Shown: positions 35,614 through 49,926, numbered from the stretch's first letter. The stretch: 64,000 nt of DNA from Marinobacterium iners (GCF_017310015.1 NZ_CP022297.1:2914001-2978000); one strand, 5' to 3'. A program made the numbers and translations. The notes: generated by a model from the letters alone, not told the origin.

Positions 35614-36513
35614 ATGCAGATATCACTGGAACAGTGGCAGGCCATGCTGGCAGTTGTGGATGCCGGAGGGTACGCCAAAGCAGCCGAACGTCTTGGCAAA
35701 AGCCAGTCGGCCATCAGTTATTCGGTTCAAAAACTGGAGTCAGGCCTTAATGTTCGCGTGTTTCGGCTGGAAGGGCGCCGGGCAGTCCTCACTGAAGCAG
35801 GAGAAGCCTTGTGTCATCATGCAAGGCGCCTGCTCGAACAGGCGGAGCAGGCTGAACAACTGGCTGAACAGTTTGGGATGGGCTATGAAGCACAAATTCA
35901 TATCGCAATGGATACCATTTTCCCGAAGGAGTTAATGCTCGATACCCTCGCCAATTATGCTGCCACCCATCCACAGACGCGCATCACCTTGCTTGAAACG
36001 GTCCTCAGCGGCAGTGACGAGGCCGTGCTCAAGCGAGACGTAGACATGGCCATCAGCGGTCGACTCCCGCCAGGCTTTCTGGGTGAGCGTTTACTGCAGA
36101 TTCGCTTTCTAGCATGTGCACATCCTGAACATCCCCTTCATCAACTTGACCGTCCACTGAGCCTGGAGGATTTGCGTCAACACCGCCAACTGGTCGTACG
36201 TGATTCTGGCAGTCGCAATGATGACGCAGGTTGGCTTGGGGCTGACCAGCGTTGGACTCTCAGTAATGTTTCCACGTCGATAATGGCGGCAACAAAAGGT
36301 ATCGGATATGCATGGTACCCAATGACACATGCAGCCAGTGCGATTGAATCTGGACAGCTCAAGCCTCTTCAGCTTGAAGTCGGTGCCGAACGCTATGCTG
36401 ACCTTTACCTGATCCTAACCGATGGTGAGCTGGCTAGACCCGGGGTGCAAAAACTCGCTGCCATGATTAAGGAAGCTGTTCGTGGAGCAAAACAGCATGA
36501 CCAGTTAGAATGA
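35614..36513 (+). CDS. LysR-type transcriptional regulator
   Basis: 299 residues. N-terminal winged helix-turn-helix (YAKAAERLGKSQSAISYSVQKLE) and a LysR substrate-binding domain. Divergent to azoR, the classic layout for a LysR regulator and its target. Effector unknown; a quinone or electrophile would fit the target. Confidence 0.9.
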   Translation: MQISLEQWQAMLAVVDAGGYAKAAERLGKSQSAISYSVQKLESGLNVRVFRLEGRRAVLTEAGEALCHHARRLLEQAEQAEQLAEQFGMGYEAQIHIAMDTIFPKELMLDTLANYAATHPQTRITLLETVLSGSDEAVLKRDVDMAISGRLPPGFLGERLLQIRFLACAHPEHPLHQLDRPLSLEDLRQHRQLVVRDSGSRNDDAGWLGADQRWTLSNVSTSIMAATKGIGYAWYPMTHAASAIESGQLKPLQLEVGAERYADLYLILTDGELARPGVQKLAAMIKEAVRGAKQHDQLE

Positions 36514-36536
36514 AGGCCATTTTGATGGAGTCGATA

Positions 36537-36683
36537 ATGAGCGACAAACCGACACCACCTGCAGATGGCGAGTGCTGCGAAAATGGCTGCGAGCCATGCG
36601 TGTGGGACACCTATTACGAAGAGTTGAGACTGTGGCAGGAAGAACAGTCACGACAACAGAAGGAATCCGAAAATGCTGAATAA
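36537..36683 (+). CDS. Small Cys-rich oxidoreductase-like protein
   Basis: 48 residues, MSDKPTPPADGECCENGCEP and onwards to CVWDTYYEELRLWQEEQ. The CC-x3-C-x2-CVWDxYxEEL pattern is that of the 'oxidoreductase-like' N-terminal family (PF09791). The stop codon overlaps the galU start by 11 bases, so it is probably coupled to galU. Function unknown; the cysteines may bind metal. Confidence 0.75.
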   Translation: MSDKPTPPADGECCENGCEPCVWDTYYEELRLWQEEQSRQQKESENAE

Positions 36684-37578
36684 AGTCATTATTCCAGTCG
36701 CCGGGCTTGGGACTCGAGTTTTGCCTGCCAGCAAAGCGATTCCAAAAGAGATGTTGCCTGTTGTCGATAAACCGGTCATTCAATATGTAGTCGAAGAAGC
36801 GGTTTCTGCAGGATTTACTCAGATCATTCTGGTCACACGTAGTGGCAAGGAATCGATCGAGGATCACTTTGATCGCAATGCGGAGCTGGAAGAGGCTCTG
36901 ACTGCGAAAGGCAAGGAGGAACTGCTTCAGGCAGTGCGCAATACGCTCCCGACAGGTTCACAGCTCATATCAGTACGTCAGGATCAGGCCCTAGGCCTGG
37001 GACATGCGGTTCTCTGTGCGGCTCAACTGATTCATGACGAGGAAGACTTTGCGGTTATGCTACCAGACATGCTGATCGACACTAATGGTGAGTCCAGCGA
37101 TCTAAAGCAAATGGTTGCACACTACTATGAGCACCAGTGCGGCCAGATCATGGTTGAGGCGGTACCGGAACATCAGGTGGAGCGATACGGAATCGTTGAC
37201 TGTGGTGGTATGCCGCCTGCCATCGGTACAAGTTCAAAGCTGCATAATTTGGTTGAAAAACCTACACGGTCCGAAGCACCGTCCAACCTTGCCATAGTCG
37301 GTCGTTATATCCTGCCAGGCAAGATCATGCACCTGCTGCGTAAAACCACAGCCGGCGCAGGTGGAGAAATACAACTCACTGATGCAATCAAATCACTGGT
37401 GGAATCGGGAGACCTTCTTCACGCTTTTACCATGTCAGGTGATCTGTATGACTGCGGAAACAAATCGGGCCTGCTGCAGGCCAACCTGGCATTTGGGCTC
37501 AAGCACTCAGAAACAGCAGCCGACCTGAAGGCATACATAAATAAAATAGTGGGCGATGGCCTGTTATTGTCACAATAA
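36673..37578 (+). CDS. galU: UTP-glucose-1-phosphate uridylyltransferase
   Basis: 301 residues. The nucleotide-binding start VIIPVAGLGTRVLPASKAIPKEMLPVVDKP and the sugar-phosphate lysine region LVEKPTRSEAPSNLAIVGRYIL are intact. Makes UDP-glucose for polysaccharide and lipopolysaccharide. The IS66 element begins 22 bases after its stop. Confidence 0.96.
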   Translation: MLNKVIIPVAGLGTRVLPASKAIPKEMLPVVDKPVIQYVVEEAVSAGFTQIILVTRSGKESIEDHFDRNAELEEALTAKGKEELLQAVRNTLPTGSQLISVRQDQALGLGHAVLCAAQLIHDEEDFAVMLPDMLIDTNGESSDLKQMVAHYYEHQCGQIMVEAVPEHQVERYGIVDCGGMPPAIGTSSKLHNLVEKPTRSEAPSNLAIVGRYILPGKIMHLLRKTTAGAGGEIQLTDAIKSLVESGDLLHAFTMSGDLYDCGNKSGLLQANLAFGLKHSETAADLKAYINKIVGDGLLLSQ

Positions 37579-37681
37579 ATGCGAGGTAACAGCGACTGAC
37601 GTATCCGTCCGGTGAACCCATCTTGAGCTCAACAGGCTGACCATCCGATAGTGTCCACTTATTTTTAAGTGGACACTATCA

Positions 37682-38041
37682 ATGACCCCATCAAGCGCAC
37701 CCCAAGGCCCACGCAAACGCCGTCATTTTTCACCCGTGTTCAAGGCCGAGATCGTGGCGCAATGCCGCCAGCCGAACGTATCCGTTTCACGGATTGCACT
37801 GGATAATGGCCTTAACGCCAACATGGTACGGCGCTGGATGCGAGAAGCCGAACGCGCCAATACACCGCTCCCGATGCCAGCCTTCGTCCCCGTTCAACTC
37901 CCTGCACCACATCGGCCAGCTCAGATCGATCACTCTGTTATTCGCATCGAGTGTACAAGACCTTCGGGAACAGTCGTGGTTGAGTGGCCAGTTGATCAAG
38001 CCCAGCCGTGCCTTGCCCTGTTGCGCGACCTGTTGTCATGA
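37682..38041 (+). CDS. tnpA: IS66 accessory protein TnpA
   Basis: 119 residues with an N-terminal helix-turn-helix (VFKAEIVAQCRQPNVSVSRIALDNGLNANMVRRWMRE), the IS66 Orf1 form. DNA-binding accessory protein for transposition. An ATGA overlap couples it to the next gene. Confidence 0.92.
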   Translation: MTPSSAPQGPRKRRHFSPVFKAEIVAQCRQPNVSVSRIALDNGLNANMVRRWMREAERANTPLPMPAFVPVQLPAPHRPAQIDHSVIRIECTRPSGTVVVEWPVDQAQPCLALLRDLLS

Positions 38042-38364
38042 TCCGCATCGATGAGATCTGGTTGGCCACCGAGCCCATGGACAAGCGGGCGGGGCCTGAT
38101 ACGGCGCTGGCACGGGTGGTTAAGGTGTTCGGCGAGGCGCGACCGCATGCGGCTTATCTGTTTGCCAACAAGCGCGGTAACCGCATGAAGGTGCTGATCC
38201 ATGATGGCCTGGGTATCTGGCTCTGTTCGCGCCGACTGCATCAGGGCCGCTTCAGTTGGACCGAGACATGGCGCGGCGACCGTATCGCCTTACAACTGCA
38301 GGCGCTGGTACAAGGCCTGCCCTGGCAGCGTATGGGTGACGCAGGTGTCATCACCGTCGTCTGA
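38038..38364 (+). CDS. IS66 accessory protein TnpB (Orf2)
   Basis: 108 residues from the ATG at 38038. IWLATEPMDKRAGPDTALARV and LFANKRGNRMKVLIHDGLGIWLC are the IS66 Orf2 signature. Unrelated to the IS605 TnpB nuclease. Needed for transposition in IS66 elements; activity not known in detail. Confidence 0.93.
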   Translation: MIRIDEIWLATEPMDKRAGPDTALARVVKVFGEARPHAAYLFANKRGNRMKVLIHDGLGIWLCSRRLHQGRFSWTETWRGDRIALQLQALVQGLPWQRMGDAGVITVV

Positions 38365-38456
38365 GAGCGGTGCCGAGTCGAACACAGACTCGCCCGATGA
38401 GCCATTAGCCGATCCGGGCATCCCCATGACCATTTAATGTGGGCATACTGCCCCGC

Positions 38457-40013
38457 ATGACCACGACACCCGACCTCACCCAGCTCACACCCGAACAGCT
38501 CCGTCAGTTGGCCGAGCAGCTGATCAGCCGTGTTGAACAGCAGGAACAGGCGATACAGGAACGTGATCAGGGTATCCAACAGCGTGATCTGAAAATCGGA
38601 CAGCTGACGCATGAGGTCGCCTTGTTGCGGCGGCACAAATACGGCCAACGCAGTGAACACCTCAACGTGCTGCAGATCAGCCTGCTGGACGAGGTCGTCG
38701 ATGCAGACATCGCGGCGATCGAGACCGAGCTTGAACGGCTGAAAGCCCCGGCAACCACGCCTTCCGAAAAGCGTCAGCCCAAGCGCTCGCCGTTGCCACC
38801 GGAACTGCCGCGTACCGAGATCCATCATGAGCCGGACCACACGGCCTGCCACTGTGGTTGCCAGTTGACCCGCATCGGCGAGGAGGTCAGCGAGAAGCTC
38901 GACTATACGCCCGGCGTGTTCACGGTCGAGCGCCACATCCGGGGCAAATGGGTCTGCAACACCTGCGAGACATTGATACAAGCTCCCATGCCACCTCATG
39001 TGCTCGACAAGGGGATCCCGACCACGGGGCTGCTGGCTCAGGTGCTGATCGCCAAATATGCCGATCACCTGCCCCTGTACCGGCAGGAACAGATCTTTAC
39101 CCGTGCGGGCGTTGCGCTGCCACGCTCAACGCTGGCGGAGTGGATCGGTGTCTGCGGTGTGCAGTTGCAACCGCTGGTGGATGCACTGCGGGATACCTTG
39201 CTGCAGGAGCCGGTCTTACACGCGGATGAAACGCCTGTCCCCATGCTCACACCGGGCAAGAAGAAAACACACAAGGCCTACATCTGGGCCTATGCCAGTA
39301 CTGCGTTCTCGCGTCTGCAGGGCGTGATCTATGACTTCACACCGGGACGCGGTGGCCAGCATGCGCGGGATGTTCTCGGGCCCTGGCAGGGCCAGCTGGT
39401 CTGCGATGACTACAGCGGCTACAAGGCCAGCTTCGGCACAGGCGTCACCGAGATCGGCTGTATGGCCCATGCTCGTCGCAAGTTCGTTGAGCTGGAGGTG
39501 ACGGGCAAAAGCCAGATCGCGGCTCAGGCGGTTGAGTACATCGGCCAGCTGTATGGCATCGAGCAGGATGGCCGGGAGATGACAGCGGAGGCACGTTATC
39601 AGCTACGACAGACACGGGCCAAACCCATCGCCGAAGCGCTGCATGCATGGATGCAGACTCAGCGTCTAAAAGTACTGGATGGCTCAGCCACGGCCAAAGC
39701 GTTGGACTACAGCCTGAAACGCTGGGTCGCGCTGACGCGGTACTTGCAGGATGGTGCCGTCCACATCGATAACAACCGTGTGGAAAACCTGATCCGTCCC
39801 TGGGCATTGGGTCGCAAGAACTGGTTGTTCGCGGGCTCGTTACGCAGTGGCCGTCGTGCAGCTGCCATCATGAGCCTGATCCAGTCAGCGAAGCTTAACG
39901 GACATGAACCCTATGCGTATCTGAAAGATGTGCTGGCCCGGCTGCCTACGCAGAAAACCAGTGCGATCCATGAGTTGTTGCCTCACAACTGGAAACCGGT
40001 AGATGACGCCTGA
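38457..40013 (+). CDS. tnpC: IS66 transposase TnpC
   Basis: 518 residues from the ATG at 38457. N-terminal coiled coil, a zinc-binding region (HTACHCGCQL and CNTCETLI), and the DDE transposase core with HADETPVPML, CDDYSGYKA and IDNNRVENLIRPWALGRKNWLFAGS. Full length, so the element may be active. Confidence 0.95.
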   Translation: MTTTPDLTQLTPEQLRQLAEQLISRVEQQEQAIQERDQGIQQRDLKIGQLTHEVALLRRHKYGQRSEHLNVLQISLLDEVVDADIAAIETELERLKAPATTPSEKRQPKRSPLPPELPRTEIHHEPDHTACHCGCQLTRIGEEVSEKLDYTPGVFTVERHIRGKWVCNTCETLIQAPMPPHVLDKGIPTTGLLAQVLIAKYADHLPLYRQEQIFTRAGVALPRSTLAEWIGVCGVQLQPLVDALRDTLLQEPVLHADETPVPMLTPGKKKTHKAYIWAYASTAFSRLQGVIYDFTPGRGGQHARDVLGPWQGQLVCDDYSGYKASFGTGVTEIGCMAHARRKFVELEVTGKSQIAAQAVEYIGQLYGIEQDGREMTAEARYQLRQTRAKPIAEALHAWMQTQRLKVLDGSATAKALDYSLKRWVALTRYLQDGAVHIDNNRVENLIRPWALGRKNWLFAGSLRSGRRAAAIMSLIQSAKLNGHEPYAYLKDVLARLPTQKTSAIHELLPHNWKPVDDA

Positions 40014-40118
40014 CAAGGTGTGATCACCGGACGGATACCGCCTAATGCACCCAGTGCAACCGGGCTATCCAGGCACTCTCTCGTAAGTCTGGCGTCTGCC
40101 TGTACTTCGCCCCAATGC

Positions 40119-40149
40119 AAAAACCCCGGCCTCAACGAGACCGGGGTTT
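40119..40149 (-). terminator. Rho-independent terminator of the rrn operon
   Basis: AAACCCCGG and CCGGGGTTT stem with a T-run on the minus strand, about 12 bases after the 5S gene. Confidence 0.9.
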
Positions 40150-40160
40150 CTGGTATTAAG

Positions 40161-40279
40161 TGCCTGGCGATGACCTACTCTCACATGGGGAAGCCCCACA
40201 CTACCATCGGCGATGACGCGTTTCACTGCTGAGTTCGGTATGGGATCAGGTGGTTCCACGTCTCTATGGTCGCCAGGCG
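40161..40279 (-). rRNA. rrf: 5S ribosomal RNA
   Basis: About 119 bases with the conserved segments CGCCTGGCG, ACCTGATCCCATACCGAACTC and AGTAGGTCATCGCCAGGCA. Ends are set from the complementary terminal stem. Confidence 0.95.
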
Positions 40280-40441
40280 AAACTGGTACAAACCGGATCT
40301 GATTGAGCCTCGTGCCTGTATGTCACGCTGCTCTGATTGTCTGTGTTGTTGCTACAAGCGTTCAATCGGTGCTCTTGCGAGCCGATAATCGTGTTTTGAC
40401 TGTTTCCAGTCGAACCATTCATTTCAAACGCCTTGGGCGTT

Positions 40442-43330
<2,889 letters not shown>

Positions 43331-43428
43331 ATATAACCCGAAGGCGTCTGTTCAAATGAATGGTTCGTAACGATTATCGCCGATTGGCGCTTGTATCAAA
43401 CAATACAAGACAATCTTTCAGATCCAAT

Positions 43429-43440
43429 TTGTTAAAGAGC
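43429..43440 (-). promoter_or_regulatory. boxA antiterminator, 16S-23S spacer
   Basis: GCTCTTTAACAA on the minus strand, the Nus-factor boxA, between tRNA-Ala and 23S. Confidence 0.8.
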
Positions 43441-43559
43441 GTTTAAAGCATGATGCTTTAAAAGATAGACTCGGTATTGATGCAAGGGACAGACTGTCCA
43501 GTGATAGATACCTGAGCGTATGTTTTAAAACTCATTCAATCACCATTCCAGGCAAGGAA

Positions 43560-43635
43560 TGGTGGAGCTATGCGGGATCGAACCGCAGACCTCCTGCGTG
43601 CAAAGCAGGCGCTCTCCCAGCTGAGCTATAGCCCC
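43560..43635 (-). tRNA. tRNA-Ala (TGC)
   Basis: 76 bases in the 16S-23S spacer, anticodon TGC in CTTTGCACG, CCA encoded. Confidence 0.97.
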
Positions 43636-43673
43636 AACGAGATATTCCAAACAGCCGGAACCGAATGGAAAAT

Positions 43674-43750
<77 letters not shown>

Positions 43751-43848
43751 ACTGTGCGAGCTATCGATTCAGATCGACAACTCTACGCTCTCTCTAACGT
43801 TATGATCAGGTAATATGTGTGAACGCTTGCCAGAACTTCGCAATCGTT

Positions 43849-45391
<1,543 letters not shown>

Positions 45392-45540
45392 AAAATCTTG
45401 TGAACTCAAAGCTGCAAGCAGCTTTTCATTCGGCTCAAGGTATTACACAACGCTAAATGAATATTCAGTTAGGTTGCTTGCCTTGATTAAGCTTTGTGTG
45501 CTCAATCCTGACAAGCGCCCACACATATTACCTGATCAAT

Positions 45541-45552
45541 TTGTTAAAGAGC
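45541..45552 (-). promoter_or_regulatory. boxA antiterminator, rrn leader
   Basis: GCTCTTTAACAA on the minus strand in the leader, about 150 bases before 16S. It is the binding site of the NusB/NusE/SuhB antitermination complex. The rest of the 45392-45704 leader shows no gene. Confidence 0.85.
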
Positions 45553-45704
45553 GGGCTTGGCCAACCGCACCGTTCGGTGCAACCTGTTGTCTCAAGCGAG
45601 GCGCGTATTCTACCGCAACCCGTTTCAGTGTCAACCGTTTTTTTCGTTTGTTTTCACTGCCTTGGCGGAGAAACAACGCGCGGTCAGCGCTGATGAGGTG
45701 GCGT

Positions 45705-45732
45705 ATTATACAGCGATTCGGATCGCTGTCAA
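45705..45732 (-). promoter_or_regulatory. rrn P1 promoter
   Basis: TTGACA-N16-TATAAT on the minus strand, followed by a GC-rich start region and preceded by an A/T-rich tract (UP-like). It begins 18 bases after the murI stop. Confidence 0.85.
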
Positions 45733-45750
45733 CGCCCTGTCAAAACTTTT

Positions 45751-46614
45751 TTAACACTCAGAAGCGTAGTGCTGGATATCGATCAGTTCAACCGAACCCG
45801 GATCGATTCGCTCATTGAAAAAGTTCGTCGCCACTCGTGCAAAGCGCTCTGGCCCATCTGTCACCAAAAAAGTCAGACTGCCCCGTATTTGGTTCTTGTT
45901 CTGCAGCGCTTTGGCTTCCAGCTCGCACTTTACCGCTTCAGCGGTGGTCTGAGCTGAATCAACCAACTGAATATCGTCACCAGTCACTGCTGCTATAGCA
46001 CCCCTCAATGCAGGGAAATGAGTACAGCCTAATACCAGCGTATCCAACGGAAACTGACTATCAGCCACCAGCAGGGGTTGAAGACAACGCGCGACTATCT
46101 GCTCTACCAGGTCGCCTTCATGCCAACCTTCTTCCGCCAAAGCAACAAACAGAGAGCATGCTTGAGCACGAATACGTGCATCGGGCCTCAAACGAAGAAT
46201 AGCTTTCTGATATGCCTGATTGTTTGTTGTACTTTCGGTCGCGATAACACCGATATGCCCCTGTTGACTCACTCTGCACGCTGCATCAGCACCTGGCTCG
46301 ATTACACCCAGTACCAGAAGATCCGGGTAGCAGGCCTGCAAATGCTCAAGCGCCATGGCCGAGGCTGTGTTGCAGGCAACAACGATAGCCTTTATCTGGC
46401 GACTACTCAGAGCACAGACAGCCTGCTCGGCATAACGCCGGACCGACAAGGCACTTTTAGTACCGTACGGCACTCTTGCGGTATCGCCGAGATAGACAAG
46501 ATGTTCTTCCGGTAAGGCTTGCCTGAGCGCATTAAGGACGGTCAAGCCGCCAACACCGGAGTCAAATACACCAATGGCATATTCTGATCGTGAATCTACA
46601 GACTTAGCCATCAC
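45751..46614 (-). CDS. murI: Glutamate racemase
   Basis: 287 residues with both catalytic cysteines, C81 in VACNTASA and C197 in LGCTHFP, and the start motif GVFDSGVGGLTVL. Supplies D-glutamate for peptidoglycan. Its start overlaps the der stop by about 11 bases; a second ATG three bases later is equally possible. Confidence 0.96.
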   Translation of the reverse strand: MMAKSVDSRSEYAIGVFDSGVGGLTVLNALRQALPEEHLVYLGDTARVPYGTKSALSVRRYAEQAVCALSSRQIKAIVVACNTASAMALEHLQACYPDLLVLGVIEPGADAACRVSQQGHIGVIATESTTNNQAYQKAILRLRPDARIRAQACSLFVALAEEGWHEGDLVEQIVARCLQPLLVADSQFPLDTLVLGCTHFPALRGAIAAVTGDDIQLVDSAQTTAEAVKCELEAKALQNKNQIRGSLTFLVTDGPERFARVATNFFNERIDPGSVELIDIQHYASEC

Positions 46615-48046
46615 GTCGAGCTCGCTTCTTGGCTTTATGCTTCAGCGTTTTGATGTGTTGACGACTGCGCTCCTTTTTGGCTTCTTGACGAGCAGTCAGG
46701 GTATTTTTGCGTCCAGCAAAAGGATTGTCGCCCGTACGGAACTCAAATCGAATCGGTGTTCCACGTACTTTCAAATATTTGGTAAAGCGGTTTTCAAGAT
46801 AGCGCTTGTAAGAGCCGGGTAACGCATCCGTCTGATTACCATGCACTACGATGATTGGCGGGTTGGAGCCACCCTGGTGTGCATAGCGTAACTTGATGCG
46901 TCGATTGTTTACTGCCGGCGGCTGGTGGTCAGCCACTACATCTTCCAGCAGTCGAGTCAGCTGATTGGTAGACCATTTCGCCATTGCTGAATCGAAAGCT
47001 TCGTTAACAGAGATATACAGATCACCAACACCCGAACCATGCAGCGCAGAAATAAAGTGAAAGCGAGCAAATGCAGCAAATTCCAGTTTTCGTTCTACTT
47101 GCTTTTTAACATCGGCACGATCGTCCGGGCTCATGCCATCCCATTTATTAAGTGCAACGACCAATGCCCGCCCGGAGTCAATGACAAACCCAAGCATGCT
47201 CAAGTCCTGCTCGGTTACACCCTCACGCGCATCAATCACGCTGATAACAACATTTGCATCCTTGATTGCCTGCAGCGTTTTTACGATGGAGAACTTCTCC
47301 ACCGCTTCTTTGATATTTTTCCGCCTTCGTACACCCGCTGTGTCGATCAGAATATATTTCTGCTCATCACGTTCATAAGGAATGTAGATACTGTCACGTG
47401 TTGTGCCCGCTTGGTCAAAGACAACCACGCGGTCTTCGCCCAGCATCCGGTTAACCAGGGTTGACTTACCCACGTTCGGGCGTCCGATCACGGCAATTCG
47501 AATATTATCTGTATAGGCTTCCTTAGCCGCCTCTTCGCCGCCCTCCTCTTCCTCAGAAACAAAGGGCGCCAGCACTTCGTCAATCAGCTGACTGACACCA
47601 CGCCCGTGTGAAGCGGCTATGGCAACAGGCTCACCAATACCGAGCGCATGAAAATCAGCCATGGCGGTATCCGGGTCGATCCCGTCGGTCTTGTTCACAA
47701 CCAGCCAGCATGACTTATTGTTGCGCCGCAGGTGATCGGCAATCATTTCATCAGCCGGGTTGAGGCCTGCACGACCATCTACAAGGAACAGAACTACATC
47801 CGCTTCCTCTATCGCGAACAGTGACTGCTCGGCCATCCGTTGATCAATGCCGGCCTCATCCCCTGAAATACCACCAGTATCGATAACAATGTAGTCACAA
47901 TCGCCAACACGGCCTTCTCCGTACTTGCGGTCACGGGTCAAACCCGGCAAATCTGCAACAAGTGCATCACGCGAGCGTGTCAAACGATTGAACAGTGTGG
48001 ATTTGCCAACGTTGGGACGACCAACCAGTGCAATTACGGGCAACAT
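46604..48046 (-). CDS. der: GTPase Der (EngA), ribosome assembly
   Basis: 480 residues with two tandem GTPase domains (GRPNVGKSTLFN and GRPNVGKSTLVN; NKTD and NKWD) and a C-terminal KH-like domain with a basic tail. Acts in 50S subunit assembly. Part of the minus-strand run hisS-yfgM-bamB-der-murI. Confidence 0.97.
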   Translation of the reverse strand: MLPVIALVGRPNVGKSTLFNRLTRSRDALVADLPGLTRDRKYGEGRVGDCDYIVIDTGGISGDEAGIDQRMAEQSLFAIEEADVVLFLVDGRAGLNPADEMIADHLRRNNKSCWLVVNKTDGIDPDTAMADFHALGIGEPVAIAASHGRGVSQLIDEVLAPFVSEEEEGGEEAAKEAYTDNIRIAVIGRPNVGKSTLVNRMLGEDRVVVFDQAGTTRDSIYIPYERDEQKYILIDTAGVRRRKNIKEAVEKFSIVKTLQAIKDANVVISVIDAREGVTEQDLSMLGFVIDSGRALVVALNKWDGMSPDDRADVKKQVERKLEFAAFARFHFISALHGSGVGDLYISVNEAFDSAMAKWSTNQLTRLLEDVVADHQPPAVNNRRIKLRYAHQGGSNPPIIVVHGNQTDALPGSYKRYLENRFTKYLKVRGTPIRFEFRTGDNPFAGRKNTLTARQEAKKERSRQHIKTLKHKAKKRARRDG

Positions 48047-48121
48047 AGGATTTCACCTGAAAACAACTCGGCGGCCACTGTGGATAACAGCGGCCGCCGA
48101 TAATGGATCCACAGATCCGGA

Positions 48122-49270
48122 TTATTTAAATTTCAGCGCAGTCAGACGACCATCATTGCTGAGCACATAAAGCACATCATCACGTACCAGCAGATCACTC
48201 TGGACACCGGAGGAACTGACGCGATGGCGAGCTGTAAAATGACCGTCAACCTGAGACAACACATGCAGATAACCATCTGCATCAGCTGTAACCAGAGAGT
48301 TACCGAGCACAACAGGTGTAGTCAGGCGTCGATACTGAAGACCATCCTGGCTCCACACACTGGCACTGTTACGCGCATCGAATGCATGCACATGGTCTTC
48401 ATCCGAAACTGCGTACACATTACCGAAACCACCAGCAAGCCCACGATAGGTAGACAAATCCTGACTCCAGACAACCTGTCCATTACCTGGATTCAGTGCC
48501 ACCAAGCGTCCCTGATAGCTGCCAACATAAACGATACGGTTGTAGACAAGCGGTTTACCATCAATATCAACGATACGCTCAAGCTCCGACCGCCCCTCAG
48601 CCAGCGAAATACGCTGCTCCCAGACAGGCCGCCCCGATGCATTCTCGACGGCAACAAGCTTGCCATTGGCAAAACCGGCCAGAGTCAGGTCAGCAGCCAC
48701 AATGGGGGCGCTTGTACCGCGCAGACTGAGACGTGGTATCTGACTGTCATAACTCCAGCGCCGTTCACCACTGCCCACTTCAAGTGCCGTAATCTTGCCA
48801 TCCAGCTGCTGTACAACAACGAGCTCCGCATTCATCTGCGGCTGGGAAATCACTTCGGAGGAAGCTTGGTAGCGCCAACGCTCACTACCGTCTGTGGTAT
48901 CGAAAGCGATCACTTCACCCGACTCTGTCGCGAGGACCACGATACCGTTTCCGGCACCAACACCACCTCCTATCGGAGTTTCCAACTCGACACGCCAATT
49001 GATACGCCCGGATGCCAGATCCGCTGCAACCAGATCACCTTCAACATTGACTGCAAAAATCTGCTGTTCATCAATGGAAGGAACCAGTTGATGAAACTTG
49101 GAGCCCAAACTACCACCGGTACTCAGACTCCACAGCTGTTGAAATTGCTGTTCGGCTTCGAAGTCAACCAGTGGATTTGGCTCAACGGTTTCTTCGCTAC
49201 TGAACAACCCACAGCCAGCAAGGGAAACACTCACGGCAATCGCTGCGGCTGTTTTTACCCAGCATTTCAT
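48122..49270 (-). CDS. bamB: Outer-membrane assembly lipoprotein BamB
   Basis: 382 residues, lipobox VSLAGC and eight PQQ-like beta-propeller repeats (GSERWRY, GSGERRWSY, GNGQVVWSQ). Part of the BAM complex for outer-membrane protein insertion. Overlaps yfgM by four bases. Confidence 0.95.
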   Translation of the reverse strand: MKCWVKTAAAIAVSVSLAGCGLFSSEETVEPNPLVDFEAEQQFQQLWSLSTGGSLGSKFHQLVPSIDEQQIFAVNVEGDLVAADLASGRINWRVELETPIGGGVGAGNGIVVLATESGEVIAFDTTDGSERWRYQASSEVISQPQMNAELVVVQQLDGKITALEVGSGERRWSYDSQIPRLSLRGTSAPIVAADLTLAGFANGKLVAVENASGRPVWEQRISLAEGRSELERIVDIDGKPLVYNRIVYVGSYQGRLVALNPGNGQVVWSQDLSTYRGLAGGFGNVYAVSDEDHVHAFDARNSASVWSQDGLQYRRLTTPVVLGNSLVTADADGYLHVLSQVDGHFTARHRVSSSGVQSDLLVRDDVLYVLSNDGRLTALKFK

Positions 49271-49926
49271 GACTCGGCTCCTGCAAGGTCATCCCGTTTC
49301 ATTTTCAGAAGCGGACGCAGCTGTTCGCCGCCGCCCAGCTGCAGGGCTCGATCATAGGCTGCGAAAGCTTCAGCCGGTCGACCGTTATTGGCATGAAGGT
49401 CTCCCAGAAGTTCCTGATACTGCACCTCATAAGTACCCGCATCAGCATTCTCCAGCAGGCTAATAGCAGTATCCGCGTTCCCCTGCTGGCTCAACAGCAT
49501 TGCCTTTCGCAGTGTAGCCACACGAACAATATTATCGACTTCATCCGTTGCGCCCAAGGTCCAGTCCAGCTCCTGCAACGCGCGCTCAACCTCTCCATTT
49601 CCAACGGCCATTGCTGCCATCATGAGGGCACCATAGCGTGCATAAGCCGTGTCAGCGTAGTCAGAGCGAAGCTGCTCATTCAGATGAACCGCTGTTGCAT
49701 ATTGAGAGTCATTCACACCACCGGCAGACAGCTGTACCGCTTCTGTCAGATTCTGGTAAAGGGCAGACGCATTGGCTGCTTTCTGCTCCTGATTACCCTG
49801 CCAGGCTTTCCACCCGAGCACGATTGCCACCGCAGCCGCGACACCAACCACCAATGCCTTGCCGTTTTCCTTCCACCAATCCTTGAGCGCCTGCACCTGC
49901 TCTTCTTCGGTACGCAATTCTGCCAC
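49267..49926 (-). CDS. yfgM: YfgM-like membrane-anchored TPR protein
   Basis: 219 residues. Cytoplasmic head LRTEEEQVQALKDWWKENGK, membrane helix about 24-42, periplasmic TPR body. YfgM is an ancillary partner of the SecYEG translocon and PpiD. Its position between hisS and bamB is conserved. Confidence 0.92.
   Translation of the reverse strand: MAELRTEEEQVQALKDWWKENGKALVVGVAAAVAIVLGWKAWQGNQEQKAANASALYQNLTEAVQLSAGGVNDSQYATAVHLNEQLRSDYADTAYARYGALMMAAMAVGNGEVERALQELDWTLGATDEVDNIVRVATLRKAMLLSQQGNADTAISLLENADAGTYEVQYQELLGDLHANNGRPAEAFAAYDRALQLGGGEQLRPLLKMKRDDLAGAES

Larger units (their letters stand above)
37601..40038 (+). mobile_element. IS66-family insertion sequence
   Basis: 2,438 bases bounded by perfect 15-base inverted repeats: GTATCCGTCCGGTGA at 37601-37615 and its complement at 40024-40038. 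It holds the three IS66 genes in order with overlapping or close starts. The flanking eight bases are CGACTGAC and CGCCTAAT, not a clean target duplication. It lies between galU and the 3' end of the rrn operon. Confidence 0.92.
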
